Positions 44,201 to 53,997 are shown, counted from the stretch's first letter. The stretch: 64,000 nt of DNA from Terrimonas pollutisoli (GCF_029360765.1 NZ_JARKNA010000006.1:182003-246002), one strand, 5' to 3'. Program-made: numbers and translations. Notes: a model not told the origin generated them from the sequence alone.

Positions 44201-46400
44201 TGCAGGTAACAACAAAATCATTTATGGAAAAGATGGAATAAATGCCAGCAACTTTATATTGAGTAAGAATGGTCAGAAACTGACCATCAACAGCGTCTCG
44301 TCCAGCAACAATGCACCGATGGATGTGATATTCGATCAATTCAAGCTGGCAACACTCACTGGTTTTGTCAATACGGATTCCACTTTTGCTGACGGAACAA
44401 TAAACGGCAAGATCACATTTAATGATCTTGCGAAAGAACCGGTTTTCATCGGCGATTTAACCATAACAGACCTGAGTATAAAAACAGATACGGTAGGAAA
44501 TGTAAAATTGCTTGTTAATAATCAAAGACCTGATGTATATAGCGCTGATATTGCGCTTAGTGGCCGGGGCAATAACGTGAAGCTAACAGGAGACTATTTT
44601 GTAAAACCGGTTGAGAGCAATTTTGATTTTTTATTGGATATTAAAGAGCTGCCAATGGCAACTGCCCAGGCTTTTTCCGATGGAATGATCAAAGAGGCTT
44701 CTGGTTCTGTCAACGGTAAGTTTACTGTAAAAGGAACGATGGCAAGACCGCTTATCAACGGCGATCTTCATTTTAATAAAACTGAATTTAACTACAGCCA
44801 GTTCAATAACCGCTTCAGCATTGACCAGGAAAAAATTAATGTAACGGAAAGAGGCTTTCGCTTTGACCGGTTTGCTATCAAAGATTCCGCCGGCAATTCG
44901 TTGATAATCGATGGTATCGCCGGTACGGATAATTTCATCAACTACAATTTTGATATGCGGATAAGGGCCAATGATTTCCGCATCTTAAACAGTACCAAAA
45001 AAGATAACAAGATTTTTTACGGCAAGCTTTATATCAATACTAACATGACGGTGAAGGGTACCGAAGAAGCTCCTGCTATTGATGGCCGGCTGGTAGTGAA
45101 CGATAAAACCAACATGACTGTAGTAATACCCCAGCGGGAACCCGGCGTAGTAGATCGTGAAGGCATTGTAGAGTTTGTAGATATGGATCAGCCGGTAAAT
45201 GATTCGTTGTTCTTATTAGCGTATGATTCTCTGAACACAAGTCCCTACACAGGAATGGATATCACCACCAATATCGAAGTAGAAAAAGAAGCAACATTCA
45301 GCATCATTATTGATGAAGGCAATGGTGATTTTTTAAATGTAAAAGGTGAAGCGTTGTTAGTAGGTGGCATTGATCCCAGTGGCAAGGTTACATTGACAGG
45401 TTCGTATGAACTGGAGGAGGGAACCTACAATCTTAGTTTCAATTTTATTCGCCGCAAGTTCAATATTCAAAAAGGAAGCAAAATTATCTGGGAAGGCGCT
45501 CCCACAGAAGCTTCAGTTGATATTGAGGCGATATATGTCGCCAACACGGCCCCGCTTGATTTAGTAAAAAACCAATTGGACTCTGCTTCTGCTTTTGAGA
45601 GAAATACCTACCTGCAAAAACTTCCCTTCGATGTTCATTTGAAAATGGAGGGAGAACTGTTGAAGCCGCAGATAAGCTTTGATATTATTTTACCGGAGAA
45701 TAAAAGTTATGTAGTAGGCGGTGAAATTATTACGAATGTAAGAACAAGGCTTGACCAGCTGCGCCAGGATCCCGGTGAAATGAATAAACAGGTTTTCTCC
45801 CTCCTTTTATTGAACAGGTTTATGGCTGATAATCCCTTCCAGGGCAGTGGCGAAGTTCTTAATCCCTCTATGTTTGCAAGACAAAGTGTAAGTAAACTTT
45901 TAACCGAACAATTGAATCGCCTGGCGGAGAATCTGGTAGCTGGTGTTGATTTGAATTTTGATGTATTGTCATCAGAAGATTATACAACGGGGCAGCGAAG
46001 AGACAGAACCGATCTGAATGTGGGTCTTTCCAAACAATTGTTGAATGACCGGCTTACGGTTTCAGTAGGAAGCAATTTTGAGCTTGAAGGTCCGCAAAAT
46101 TCCAGGCAGCAATCCAGTAACATCGCCGGTAATGTGGCCCTTGACTATCGGGTAAGCCGCGACAATCGTTACCTCTTAAGAGCCTATCGAAAGAACGAAT
46201 ACCAGGGTGTGATCGACGGATATATTATTGAAACCGGCGTGGCATTTATTATCACGGTTGACTATAACAAGTTCAGGGAAATATTTATTTCAGTAAGAGA
46301 AAGACAGAAACGCCGGGAGCAGAGAAGGAAACAACGGGAATTGGAAATGCAACAAAAGGCTGCCGCAGCTGACAGCACTACGTCAACAAATAATCAGTAG
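41283..46400 (+). CDS. tamB: translocation and assembly module protein TamB
   Basis: The 1705-residue protein is anchored by one N-terminal helix (MWIFFLILLIFILILT) and otherwise consists of repeating beta strands expected to form a long groove across the periplasm. The C-terminal 450 residues match the DUF490/TamB domain: LTGSYELEEGTYNLSFNFIR, RRKFNIQKGSKIIWEGAP and FDIILPENKSYVVGGEI. TamB moves lipids or helps assemble outer-membrane proteins. ATG at 41283 is preferred over the TTG three codons upstream. The stop is one base before the start of the TamA-like gene, so the two are translated together. Confidence 0.93.
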   Translation: MQEQTVKQNTWKRVGKFLLKTVMWIFFLILLIFILILTPPVQSFIRKKVVTYLENRLDTRIEVGRIYIGLPKNIVLENIYVEDRQKDTLLSGKKIKADLDIWRLITKNEVDIRSVSLNNITAKVKRQLPDTIFNFQFIIDAFATKNSSPATSADTSTSAFNIGYVELNKIRILYNDVITGSDMEAWLDHLDTRVKKFDPAKLLFDVPKTNISGLIARVYQIKPLAKPEPEAKDIIEAKQPNPLELAFNEVNLEKIKLDFKNDVSATYATIDLGQLNVQSNNIDLDNRIIDLENIVLNKSTTSVRLGKKQETKVVIKEVKQEAKSQVEAGWHIQVKSLDIADNNFQFDNDNNPKVAKGMDYAHLKADALNLKASNILLDVDSMAAKISKAGFKEKSGFVLNDLQIEFLYTDKETYLHDLYLETPGTELKRSATIRYESLESLKNDIGNMYVDFDLQDSKVSVKDVLTFMPELSQQPAFAYPGAVWYINSRINGRINELNIDELQLQGLRDTKVDIAGKITGLPAMKNMVADLNIRNISSSKRDMDLFIPQNILPATITLPSRFNANGAIKGNNTQMNTDLAVNTDLGNSTIKGRFSQLDDPKHIGYNAKIDTRSLQLGTIIQDKEMFGPVSASVTAKGMGFDPKTVDAAFDGIIHSAYINQYTYKDVRFNGNIANQKANINAAITDPNIHLALNAKADLSKEFPGVQVTGMIDSLKLQPLHFATAPVIFRGKVDADFPVSDPNDLQGKLLVTESVIVQNNQRLQLDTIQVLANRSDKGHSLQLQSDVMSAMLEGQYRLTDIGTNFQQAIQPYFAIGPVNTATVSQPYDFTLNAYVLDNPALKVIIPSLQRIDSVSVQSRFTSQSGWSAKVEAPALDIGPNKLREFVLNAGTGNNAIRLSATAKNFSSGKSIVLDNTTIHALIANNNIDFALNIKDRQARVKYNVKGLFQQPTNGIYQFAIKPDSLLLNYDAWSVAGNNKIIYGKDGINASNFILSKNGQKLTINSVSSSNNAPMDVIFDQFKLATLTGFVNTDSTFADGTINGKITFNDLAKEPVFIGDLTITDLSIKTDTVGNVKLLVNNQRPDVYSADIALSGRGNNVKLTGDYFVKPVESNFDFLLDIKELPMATAQAFSDGMIKEASGSVNGKFTVKGTMARPLINGDLHFNKTEFNYSQFNNRFSIDQEKINVTERGFRFDRFAIKDSAGNSLIIDGIAGTDNFINYNFDMRIRANDFRILNSTKKDNKIFYGKLYINTNMTVKGTEEAPAIDGRLVVNDKTNMTVVIPQREPGVVDREGIVEFVDMDQPVNDSLFLLAYDSLNTSPYTGMDITTNIEVEKEATFSIIIDEGNGDFLNVKGEALLVGGIDPSGKVTLTGSYELEEGTYNLSFNFIRRKFNIQKGSKIIWEGAPTEASVDIEAIYVANTAPLDLVKNQLDSASAFERNTYLQKLPFDVHLKMEGELLKPQISFDIILPENKSYVVGGEIITNVRTRLDQLRQDPGEMNKQVFSLLLLNRFMADNPFQGSGEVLNPSMFARQSVSKLLTEQLNRLAENLVAGVDLNFDVLSSEDYTTGQRRDRTDLNVGLSKQLLNDRLTVSVGSNFELEGPQNSRQQSSNIAGNVALDYRVSRDNRYLLRAYRKNEYQGVIDGYIIETGVAFIITVDYNKFREIFISVRERQKRREQRRKQRELEMQQKAAAADSTTSTNNQ

Positions 46401-46401
46401 A

Positions 46402-48663
46402 ATGGCAGGCAGGAATTATTTCATAAGTATCATCATTGTTTCAATACTGGCATCTTGCAGTGCTACGAAAAAGGTGCCGCCAGGCGATGCCCTTTATATG
46501 GGCGCCACAGTTGACCTCGAAGCGCCGGGCTCAAGACCAAGTTTAAAAAAAGAGTTGCGACGCGAACTCATTTCTCTTACCCGCCCAAAACCTAATCAAC
46601 GGGTATTGGGAATACCCTTCAAGCTATTATTCAACAATAATAAGCTGTTAAGAAAAAAAATGGGTGAACCACCCGTCTTACTCAGTTCGGTAAATGTCGA
46701 CTACAATGTAAAAGTATTGCGGAGCAATTTAGAAAACCGTGGTTATTTCCAGGCACAGGTGCAGGGAGATACAACAGTAAAAAGAAAAAGAGGACGAGCT
46801 ATTTACACAGTACAGGCAGGTGAAAGATATTTTATCAGCAAGGTTGAATATATACAGGATACAAGTGCTGTGTTGCAAAGAACGATCAATGAATCATCAG
46901 CGAAAACTTTTTTGAAAGCTGGTGATCCTTTTGACCTGGCAGTGATCAAAGGTGAGAGAGAAAGAATCGATGCTTACCTGAAAGAAAGGGGCTTTTATTA
47001 TTTTGACCCTGACTTTCTGATTATACAAGCGGATAGCACTGTTGGAGGTCATAAGGTGGACCTGTATGTAAAAATAAAACCCGAAACACCTGTTCAGTCA
47101 AGAGAAGTTTATACCATTAATGATGTTTTTATTTATCCCCGCTACCGGTTGCGGCCAACAGCAGGTGATACATCTAAAGCCTATGCGGAATTTTATGCCG
47201 GCTATTATCTTGTTGATTCACAAAAATTGTATAAGCCAAAGTTATTTGAACGAACTATGCAGTTTGACCCCGGTGATGTTTATAACCGTACAGACCACGG
47301 TCAAACTATCAGCCGGCTGGTAAACCTCGATCTTTTCAAGTTTGTAAAAAACAGGTTTGAACCCGTACCAGGAATAGATTCATCAAAACTCAATGCGTAT
47401 TACTATCTCACACCTTTTCCCAAAAAAGCAATAAGAGGTGAGATTAACGCTAATACCAAATCAAATAACCTTACCGGTTCGTCAATTACAATTGGCTGGC
47501 GCAACCGGAATACATTGCGCGGTGGTGAGCTCTTTACGGTTGATGCGACCGGCGGGTTTGAAGTACAGGCCGGTAGTCAGTTTCGCGGGTTTAATACTTT
47601 CCGGTATGGCATTGAGGCCAACTTCGTTGTTCCCCGGTTTATCTTTCTTAAGTTGAATCCAAAGGGCGGCTTTGTACCCAAAACAAAATTTTTGCTTGGC
47701 TATGACCTGTTAACCAAACAGAAACTATACACAATGCAATCGTTCCGTGCCGGATTAGGATATAACTGGCAACAGACATTTCAAAAAGAACACCAATTCA
47801 ATTTTATCAGCATCAATTATGTGCAGCCTCTTTTGATAACTGATTTATATAAAGACAGTGCGGCTAAAAATCGTACGTTGCTGAAGGCGATAGAAGATCA
47901 ATTTATTTTAGGAACTAACTATAATTACAATTACAATCAATTGCAGGGAAAGCCCGCTATGAGTGGTGGTTTATATTTCAATGGTAATGTTGACCTGTCA
48001 GGAAATGTAGCTGGCTTATTATCCGGCGCCGATGCTAAGAATGGAAAGGTAAAGGAGATATTCAAGGCGCCATTTTCCCAATACATAAGGTTAGAAGCAG
48101 ATAACCGCTATTACAGCAAATTGTCAAAGACCACGGTGTGGGCCAATCGTCTTATCCTTGGCTTTGGCCTACCTTATGGCAATTCTATGCAGTTGCCTTA
48201 TATCAAACAATTTTTTGTGGGCGGAACTAACAGCATCCGTGCATTTCGCAGCCGCTCTATTGGTCCGGGTACTTATAGAGATACCGTTATCACCACCTTC
48301 TTACCCGATCAGTCAGGCGATATAAAACTTGAACTGAATACGGAGTTGAGACAAAAGTTAAGCGGCTTTTTACACGGCGCATTGTTTGTTGACGCCGGTA
48401 ATATCTGGCTTTATAATGATGAGCCATTAAAACCCGGCGCTAAATTCACGGGCAAGTTTTTGAAGGAAATGGCAGTGGGCGGTGGTGTCGGTTTACGGTT
48501 TGATATATCCTTCCTGGTTGTCAGGCTGGATGTGGCCATACCTTTCCGCAAACCCTGGCTGCCGGCAGGAAAGCGCTGGGTGTTTAATCAATTTGATTTT
48601 AGCAATTCTGCGTGGCGAAAGGAAAATATCATCTTCAATTTAGGAATCGGTTATCCATTCTAA
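46402..48663 (+). CDS. tamL: TamL, lipoprotein Omp85-family protein
   Basis: The 753-residue protein starts with a lipoprotein signal, VSILASCSATKK, where Cys is the lipidation site; this form of TamA is called TamL in Bacteroidetes. Residues 80-330 look like POTRA repeats, and the C-terminal half is a 16-strand Omp85 barrel with FVGGTNSIRAFRSRSIGPGT (the conserved L6-type loop with Arg) and a terminal strand NLGIGYPF ending in Phe. It assembles with TamB. The neighbours and order are those expected for the Tam system. Confidence 0.92.
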   Translation: MAGRNYFISIIIVSILASCSATKKVPPGDALYMGATVDLEAPGSRPSLKKELRRELISLTRPKPNQRVLGIPFKLLFNNNKLLRKKMGEPPVLLSSVNVDYNVKVLRSNLENRGYFQAQVQGDTTVKRKRGRAIYTVQAGERYFISKVEYIQDTSAVLQRTINESSAKTFLKAGDPFDLAVIKGERERIDAYLKERGFYYFDPDFLIIQADSTVGGHKVDLYVKIKPETPVQSREVYTINDVFIYPRYRLRPTAGDTSKAYAEFYAGYYLVDSQKLYKPKLFERTMQFDPGDVYNRTDHGQTISRLVNLDLFKFVKNRFEPVPGIDSSKLNAYYYLTPFPKKAIRGEINANTKSNNLTGSSITIGWRNRNTLRGGELFTVDATGGFEVQAGSQFRGFNTFRYGIEANFVVPRFIFLKLNPKGGFVPKTKFLLGYDLLTKQKLYTMQSFRAGLGYNWQQTFQKEHQFNFISINYVQPLLITDLYKDSAAKNRTLLKAIEDQFILGTNYNYNYNQLQGKPAMSGGLYFNGNVDLSGNVAGLLSGADAKNGKVKEIFKAPFSQYIRLEADNRYYSKLSKTTVWANRLILGFGLPYGNSMQLPYIKQFFVGGTNSIRAFRSRSIGPGTYRDTVITTFLPDQSGDIKLELNTELRQKLSGFLHGALFVDAGNIWLYNDEPLKPGAKFTGKFLKEMAVGGGVGLRFDISFLVVRLDVAIPFRKPWLPAGKRWVFNQFDFSNSAWRKENIIFNLGIGYPF

Positions 48664-49012
48664 GGAACGATCATCCTGACAAAGGCTTTGGTGTAAACGG
48701 GAAATCGTTGTATAAGCACCTATAATTCGTAAAATGGCGATAAGTTGCTTTCGGAGAATTACCATTTTACTGGTAAAAAGTAAATTTTTTGCGCCAATCA
48801 TTTGAATAAAGAAAAATCGTGAACCACCTTTGTATTGTTGATCACGTATCCATCCTTCCGCTGAAAAAACCAATTGATTTTCCAATATCTTATTATAGAT
48901 CCATACCTGTGAAGACAAAAAATTGAGCTCTGTTGAGTAAGATCATTTGATAAAGGCCGGCATCCCCGGTCTTTATTTATTTAATCAACTTTTTGAATGC
49001 AGGTAAGTTCTT
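48664..49012. other. intergenic region between tamL and an oxidoreductase gene
   Basis: No gene is supported in 349 bp. A minus-strand open frame at 48640-48918 overlaps the last bases of tamL, lacks any motif and looks like chance. I see no strong terminator; GGCCGGCATCCCCGGTC near 48954-48970 holds a short imperfect inverted repeat close to T-rich sequence and may end the tamL transcript. Confidence 0.4.
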
Positions 49013-50413
49013 TTACATTTTAATGTCCATCACTTTATGATGAAGGCGGCTTTCCTCCGCCATAAAACACATGATATGGCTCTCAATGGAAGCATCAATA
49101 GTGGAGGTTAACAAGTTGGGGTTATGCTGTGCTACCGCTTGTATCCAATCCGATACCATACGCCAGTCGCCACCACCATGTCCTTCATTTTTATAGTTGT
49201 TGACTTCGTTTGTTTTGGTATGATAGATCTTGGATTTATTGGTGCGAAAGTCATATATCTTAAATTGGTTCATATCGCCTTCCAGGTAGCCCATGCTTCC
49301 CATTACCCGGGTGCGACGGCCGCCCCATGGTGTAAAGGCCTCCATATTGAATGTGGCCGTGATACCATCATCAAACAAGATATTGGTAGTATAATGATCG
49401 CATTGATCATTTTCCATCCGATACACGCAGCGTCCGTAGTTGGTAGTTTTTAAATAGTTCAAAATAGCGGCATCTTGCTTTTTCTTTTCTTTTGGCAGGT
49501 CAAAGACATATGTTCTTTGTCTTTCACGGTAATAAATTTTCAATGCGGAATAAGGACATTTGTTTTCAATAGCGCAACCATCTGTACATCGTTCCTTGCT
49601 GCCTTGTGGCGCATTTTCTTTTTTAAACCATTTTAAATTACCAAAGGCCTGTATTTTTTTTGAATCTTTTCCCAGCATCCATTTCAAAACATCAAGATCA
49701 TGGCATGATTTGGCAAGAATGATGGGTGTTGTTTCCTTGCTATTGTGCCAATTGCCGCGAACATAAGAATGACTCATGTGTACATGATCGATCGGTTCCA
49801 AGTGCTGCAGGCTGATAATATCACCTATAGTTCCGGATTGAATCAATTCTCTTAATTTAATAAAATACGGTGCATATCGCAGTACATGGCACACGGCAAC
49901 AATACGGCCGGTTTTTTTAGTCAGTTCTAAAATATCACGACATTCCTTTTCACTGGGTGAAATAGGTTTTTCCAGCAACACATCATAGCCTTGCCGCAAA
50001 GCTTCCATGCAAGGTTCATAATGCAATTGATCCGGTGTACTGATGATGACGGCATCAGCAAATTTTTGCTTCGAAAAAACCTCTTTCCAGTTGCTGAAAC
50101 AATTGGTCCGGGAAATATTATGTTTCACAGCAAAATGTTCATTTCGCAGCTGGTTAGGATCTGCCACACCAACAATCTTTAATTGCTCGGGATATTCAAT
50201 GGCGTAGTCGCCATATACGTTTCCCCTGGCACCTGCGCCTAATACAATAGCTGTAACCGGTTTTGCTAATTGTTTATAAAGCGGATTATCGGGAAGAATA
50301 AGGGGCTCACCCGTTTCATTTTTTGCCCAAAGGGAAAATGGGAAAAAACTAGTACCGATGCTAATGCCAAATCGCTTTAATATGTTTCGCCTGGACCAGC
50401 GGGATGAATCCAT
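49013..50413 (-). CDS. Gfo/Idh/MocA-family oxidoreductase, Tat-exported
   Basis: The 466-residue protein starts at ATG 50413 (MDSSRWSRRNILKRFGISIG), a twin-Arg signal followed by a hydrophobic stretch. An in-frame extension of 11 codons does not help. AIVLGAGARGNVYGDYAIEY is the Rossmann loop, VLLEKPISPSEKEC is the EKP motif, and CHVLRYAPYFIKLRELI and KSCHDLDVLKWMLG hold the catalytic residues in the sugar-binding half. It probably oxidises or isomerises a sugar in the periplasm, or acts as a GH109-like hydrolase. It stands alone, divergent from the HGSNAT-like gene. Confidence 0.9.
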   Translation of the reverse strand: MDSSRWSRRNILKRFGISIGTSFFPFSLWAKNETGEPLILPDNPLYKQLAKPVTAIVLGAGARGNVYGDYAIEYPEQLKIVGVADPNQLRNEHFAVKHNISRTNCFSNWKEVFSKQKFADAVIISTPDQLHYEPCMEALRQGYDVLLEKPISPSEKECRDILELTKKTGRIVAVCHVLRYAPYFIKLRELIQSGTIGDIISLQHLEPIDHVHMSHSYVRGNWHNSKETTPIILAKSCHDLDVLKWMLGKDSKKIQAFGNLKWFKKENAPQGSKERCTDGCAIENKCPYSALKIYYRERQRTYVFDLPKEKKKQDAAILNYLKTTNYGRCVYRMENDQCDHYTTNILFDDGITATFNMEAFTPWGGRRTRVMGSMGYLEGDMNQFKIYDFRTNKSKIYHTKTNEVNNYKNEGHGGGDWRMVSDWIQAVAQHNPNLLTSTIDASIESHIMCFMAEESRLHHKVMDIKM

Positions 50414-50544
50414 AGTGTGAAGGTTTACTGACAGGTACGCCAACAAAGTTATCTAGCTAACCATCATCGTACCAAAAAATGAGGAGAATTTTAATACAGG
50501 GCCTGCATCAAATTATTAATTATATTGGGAAGTAACTTCTGCTT

Positions 50545-51675
50545 ATGAATAAGCCTTCGCAACGTTTCCTGGCTCTTGACATCTTCCGTGGCATGACGGT
50601 TTGTTTTATGATCATCGTTAATACAGCCGGAAATGGTGCAACTACCTATGCTCCGCTCCAACATGCCGAGTGGCATGGGTTTACGCCGACCGATCTTGTG
50701 TTTCCTTCTTTTATGTTTGCGGTGGGTAATGCCATGGCGTTCGCAATGACAAAATGGGAAAAACTTTCACAAAGGCAGGTGCTGGCAAAAATATTTAAAA
50801 GAACATTGATCATTTTCCTGCTGGGCTTCCTGATGTATTGGTTTCCCTTTGTTCATTATAACGATCAGCATCAAATCATTGGCAATCCATTTAATCATAC
50901 AAGAGTGATGGGTGTGCTGCAGCGTATTGCACTCGGCTATTGCTTTGCTTCTTTGATGGTTTATTATTTAAAACCAAGACAAGTATTTGGCTTGTCCATT
51001 GCTTTCTTATTGGCTTATTGGTTCATTTTGTTATTGTTTGGTGAAGTTGGTGATCCTTATAATATGTTGACCAACGCCGGAACAAAACTGGATCTGTGGT
51101 TGCTGGGCTCTGACCATCTCTATCATCGTAGAGGGGTGGCTTTTGATCCCGAAGGGATTTTAGGTACGCTTCCTTCAATTGCAAACGTAACGTTGGGCTG
51201 GTATGCCGGCCGATGGCTACAGTTGAAGGGAAAAGAATATGAAGGTTTAACCAAGTTATTGCTGGCCGGGTTTCTGGCGATAGCATTGGCCCTGTTATGG
51301 AATCCCTTTTTTCCTATCAATAAGAAATTATGGACCGGCAGCTTCGTGTTGGTTACAGTAGGTATTGACTGTGTTGTACTCGCTGTCCTGATCTATATCA
51401 CCGACTTTTTACAAAAAAGAAAATGGGCCTATTTCTTTGAGGTATTTGGAAGAAACCCCTTGTTTATTTACCTGGTGTCAGAGTTGTTGGTAATACTTTT
51501 ATGGTTTTTTGGTGTTGGTGAAAATTATCAGCCTTTGTATCAATGGATCTTTGAAAATATTTTCAGCCATACCGGCATGTATTTTGGCTCTTTTCTTTTT
51601 GCGGTAAGTTTTATGCTACTGTGCTGGCTGATTGGATATATAATGGACAGGAAGAAGATTTATGTCAGGGTTTGA
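50545..51675 (+). CDS. HGSNAT-like membrane acyltransferase (NagX/DUF5009 type)
   Basis: The 376-residue protein has about ten membrane helices. RFLALDIFRGMTVCFMIIVN is the signature opening of the COG4299 family, and HAEWHGFTPTDLVFPSFMFA has the conserved His and Asp-Leu-Val-Phe-Pro motif. FNHTRVMGVLQRIALGY and FDPEGILGTLPSIANVTLG are also typical. The human homologue transfers acetyl groups across the lysosomal membrane to glucosamine ends. In bacteria it probably acetylates sugars in the envelope. The divergent sugar oxidoreductase fits a carbohydrate role. Confidence 0.88.
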   Translation: MNKPSQRFLALDIFRGMTVCFMIIVNTAGNGATTYAPLQHAEWHGFTPTDLVFPSFMFAVGNAMAFAMTKWEKLSQRQVLAKIFKRTLIIFLLGFLMYWFPFVHYNDQHQIIGNPFNHTRVMGVLQRIALGYCFASLMVYYLKPRQVFGLSIAFLLAYWFILLLFGEVGDPYNMLTNAGTKLDLWLLGSDHLYHRRGVAFDPEGILGTLPSIANVTLGWYAGRWLQLKGKEYEGLTKLLLAGFLAIALALLWNPFFPINKKLWTGSFVLVTVGIDCVVLAVLIYITDFLQKRKWAYFFEVFGRNPLFIYLVSELLVILLWFFGVGENYQPLYQWIFENIFSHTGMYFGSFLFAVSFMLLCWLIGYIMDRKKIYVRV

Positions 51676-51758
51676 TCAGGGATTGACAGTTGAAGGTGAA
51701 AGATGCAAAATTTCTTTTCCAAATTTTCCAATTTATCCAAAAACGGTGTTTACTCCTT

Positions 51759-52955
51759 CTACCTTCTTTTGTCCCGCCTCCCCGGTTTTTTTTCAGCGAA
51801 AAAATCTTCAAAAAAATCATCGTCCATCCCATCGATTTCGTCACCGAAAAAAAACGGATTCTCCACTGGCAGGAGTTGATGTGTTTGTATAGTTCCCAAT
51901 ATTTTTTTAAATGCACCTATGTCGGCGAAATCGTTAATATCTTTTTTTGTGTCGCTTATTTGAGCAGTGAGATACATCTGCTCCCGCAGAATGAATTGTT
52001 CAAACAGGGGCCAGGCATTTTTGCGGGTTATAAATCCCATGTTCATATTTTCAGCTTCCCATTTTATGGCACCTATTTTATCCCGTAGTTCTGTATCCTG
52101 TTTTTTCAGGATACCGATATAGTCACTCAATACATGGTCATTTTTTAATTTATGATCCTTTTCATCAACAGCGTGAAAACCTATTTCCTGCTGGTATAAA
52201 TGAAGAAGGGTGTAAAAGTCGTTGTGTTCGTATGCGGCTGTTACCTTTTTTAATTTTTCGGTTTTCTCAATCCGCAAGTTATCGTCCGGCTCAATGTCAG
52301 GATGAAGCTTTCTGACCAATTGCGTATAGAGCATCTTCCAGCTTTTGCGAAGCAATTCGGCTTTTTCCGCCAGCTTTTTATTATTGCCGTTATAGGATTT
52401 GTGTTTGGAATTCGAAAAATTTTCTTTGCGCCGCTCGTTTATTTCTTCCGCCAGTTTACTTTGGAGCTTTTCGCCCATTTGCGAAAAATTGGACAGGTCG
52501 ATGTCTTCATCATCCACATCAACGCCAAAGGCGGAAGAAAACATACTTTTCAGCATTTCTCTTCCCATAAGCTTTTCTTCTTCACTCATACCTTTTTGTT
52601 GAAAGGCCATGTATTTGGAAGCTATCCGCTTTACTGCATCCAGATTTTCACCCGCATCTACTAAGCCGGTTATATTCAGTATCATCTGCGCTGTTTTGTC
52701 CTGCTGGACCTTCTTCAGTTTGCCAGACTCAAAATGTGCGTCGAGAAGTTTTATAAGCTCAAAACTAACATCGGCGAATTCTTTTTTATAGAGATGTAGT
52801 TTTTCTTCATAACCGGCAACCATTTTTCTAAAAAGGGCTTCCAATGCCTGCAGGTCATTTCTCCTTTTTTCCAAAGAGAGAATGAGCTTATTAAATTCCA
52901 ATTGTTTTTTTGAGAGTGTATTCCCGGATTGTTTGATAACGAGCAGCTCGGACAT
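51759..52955 (-). CDS. protein of unknown function with a J-like domain
   Basis: The 398-residue protein starts with coiled-coil-like charged helices (KRRNDLQALEALFRKMVAGY). Near residue 230-270 is a J-domain-like stretch: YTQLVRKLHPDIEPDDNLRI and EKTEKLKKVTAAYEHND, with the HPD motif that would contact DnaK. The C-terminal 100 residues, LREQMYLTAQISDTKKDIND and a very acidic DGMDDDFFEDFF, match no family I know. It lacks the Gly/Phe and zinc regions of DnaJ. It sits between the HGSNAT-like gene and a hydrolase. A co-chaperone role is inferred. Confidence 0.7.
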   Translation of the reverse strand: MSELLVIKQSGNTLSKKQLEFNKLILSLEKRRNDLQALEALFRKMVAGYEEKLHLYKKEFADVSFELIKLLDAHFESGKLKKVQQDKTAQMILNITGLVDAGENLDAVKRIASKYMAFQQKGMSEEEKLMGREMLKSMFSSAFGVDVDDEDIDLSNFSQMGEKLQSKLAEEINERRKENFSNSKHKSYNGNNKKLAEKAELLRKSWKMLYTQLVRKLHPDIEPDDNLRIEKTEKLKKVTAAYEHNDFYTLLHLYQQEIGFHAVDEKDHKLKNDHVLSDYIGILKKQDTELRDKIGAIKWEAENMNMGFITRKNAWPLFEQFILREQMYLTAQISDTKKDINDFADIGAFKKILGTIQTHQLLPVENPFFFGDEIDGMDDDFFEDFFAEKKPGRRDKRR

Positions 52956-53004
52956 CTGTTGTTTGATTTTGGCAAAAATAACAGCACTCTGAAAAGAAAA
53001 AATA

Positions 53005-53997
53005 TTAATGAGCTGTCATGTGGAGAACTTCTGTCGCAAATTTTTCACATTCATCTGATACGGTTTTCACATCTTTCGATTTTATATAAGAGCCAATAAC
53101 ATGCTCACCCGCATTGGGTACTGTTACTTCTTTTTTTAAACTGTCGGGAGTGCCCAGTTGCCTGAACATTCTTTTCATGGCTGATACTTTTACTGTCTTA
53201 TCCTGGTGTTCCTCATCTTTATAATAGTACAGCAATAATACAGGTTGTTTTATTTTTTCAAATACTGATGCCTTCATCGTTGTTTCCAGCAGCTCCTGCA
53301 TTTCTGTTATGGATTCCATCCTGTATTTATTATACCAATATTGTTTTTCAAGAGCTGCAGAGTCATCGGTAATATTGTATTTACCTTTTACCAACCGGGC
53401 TATCTGCAATCCCCAATGGTTGTTTGCTACCCAGGCAAGCGGATCATTAATAGCTATATTGGGAGAAAGTAATATAAGGCCGAAAATTTCAGGATACTCC
53501 GCTGCCAGTTTCAGTGCTAAAGTACCGCCGGTAGAAGTACCTATAAGGATTACTTTTTTCCCTAATTGCTTACCTATGGCGTAAGCTTCTTTAGCGGAAT
53601 TCCAGAGTTTATCTGCAGTCAGGCTCACCATCGTTTCAGTAGTATCTATGCCATGTTCTGCAAGCCGGGATAAATAAAGGTTGCAGCCAAATGTTTTGGC
53701 AAATTGTTGATGGACAGGATCACCTTCTTCCTGGCTGGCTGAAAATCCATGGAGATAGACGACCGCATAATCTGTTTTGCTCTTTGTTGAATCATTAAAC
53801 CACACGATCCTGGCCTCATTGTCAGGTTTTAAAGTATGCTTTGATTCCTGGTTCGCAATATATTGTTCAATTGCCGAAGGGCTGGAAGGAATCGCCGGAA
53901 GATGATTATTATACTTTGGAAGCTGCGGCCGCGGTCCAAGAAAGTAGACGATGATCAACAGTAATAGAATGAGCCCTAGCCATTTAACAAATTTCAT
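53005..53997 (-). CDS. alpha/beta hydrolase, secreted or membrane-anchored
   Basis: The 330-residue protein begins MKFVKWLGLILLLLIIVYFL, one membrane helix that anchors it. YAVVYLHGFSASQEEGDPVH is the oxyanion region, VILIGTSTGGTLALKLAAEY holds the nucleophile elbow GTSTGG, and VPNAGEHVIGSY supplies the His. A lid of helices separates the elbow and the acid. It is probably an esterase or lipase acting in the periplasm. The upstream region (53998-54184) is shared with the divergent typA promoter. Confidence 0.85.
   Translation of the reverse strand: MKFVKWLGLILLLLIIVYFLGPRPQLPKYNNHLPAIPSSPSAIEQYIANQESKHTLKPDNEARIVWFNDSTKSKTDYAVVYLHGFSASQEEGDPVHQQFAKTFGCNLYLSRLAEHGIDTTETMVSLTADKLWNSAKEAYAIGKQLGKKVILIGTSTGGTLALKLAAEYPEIFGLILLSPNIAINDPLAWVANNHWGLQIARLVKGKYNITDDSAALEKQYWYNKYRMESITEMQELLETTMKASVFEKIKQPVLLLYYYKDEEHQDKTVKVSAMKRMFRQLGTPDSLKKEVTVPNAGEHVIGSYIKSKDVKTVSDECEKFATEVLHMTAH

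Noticed and set aside
48640..48918. 92-codon minus-strand frame after tamL
   Set aside because: It overlaps the tamL end, starts within a spacer and shows no motif.
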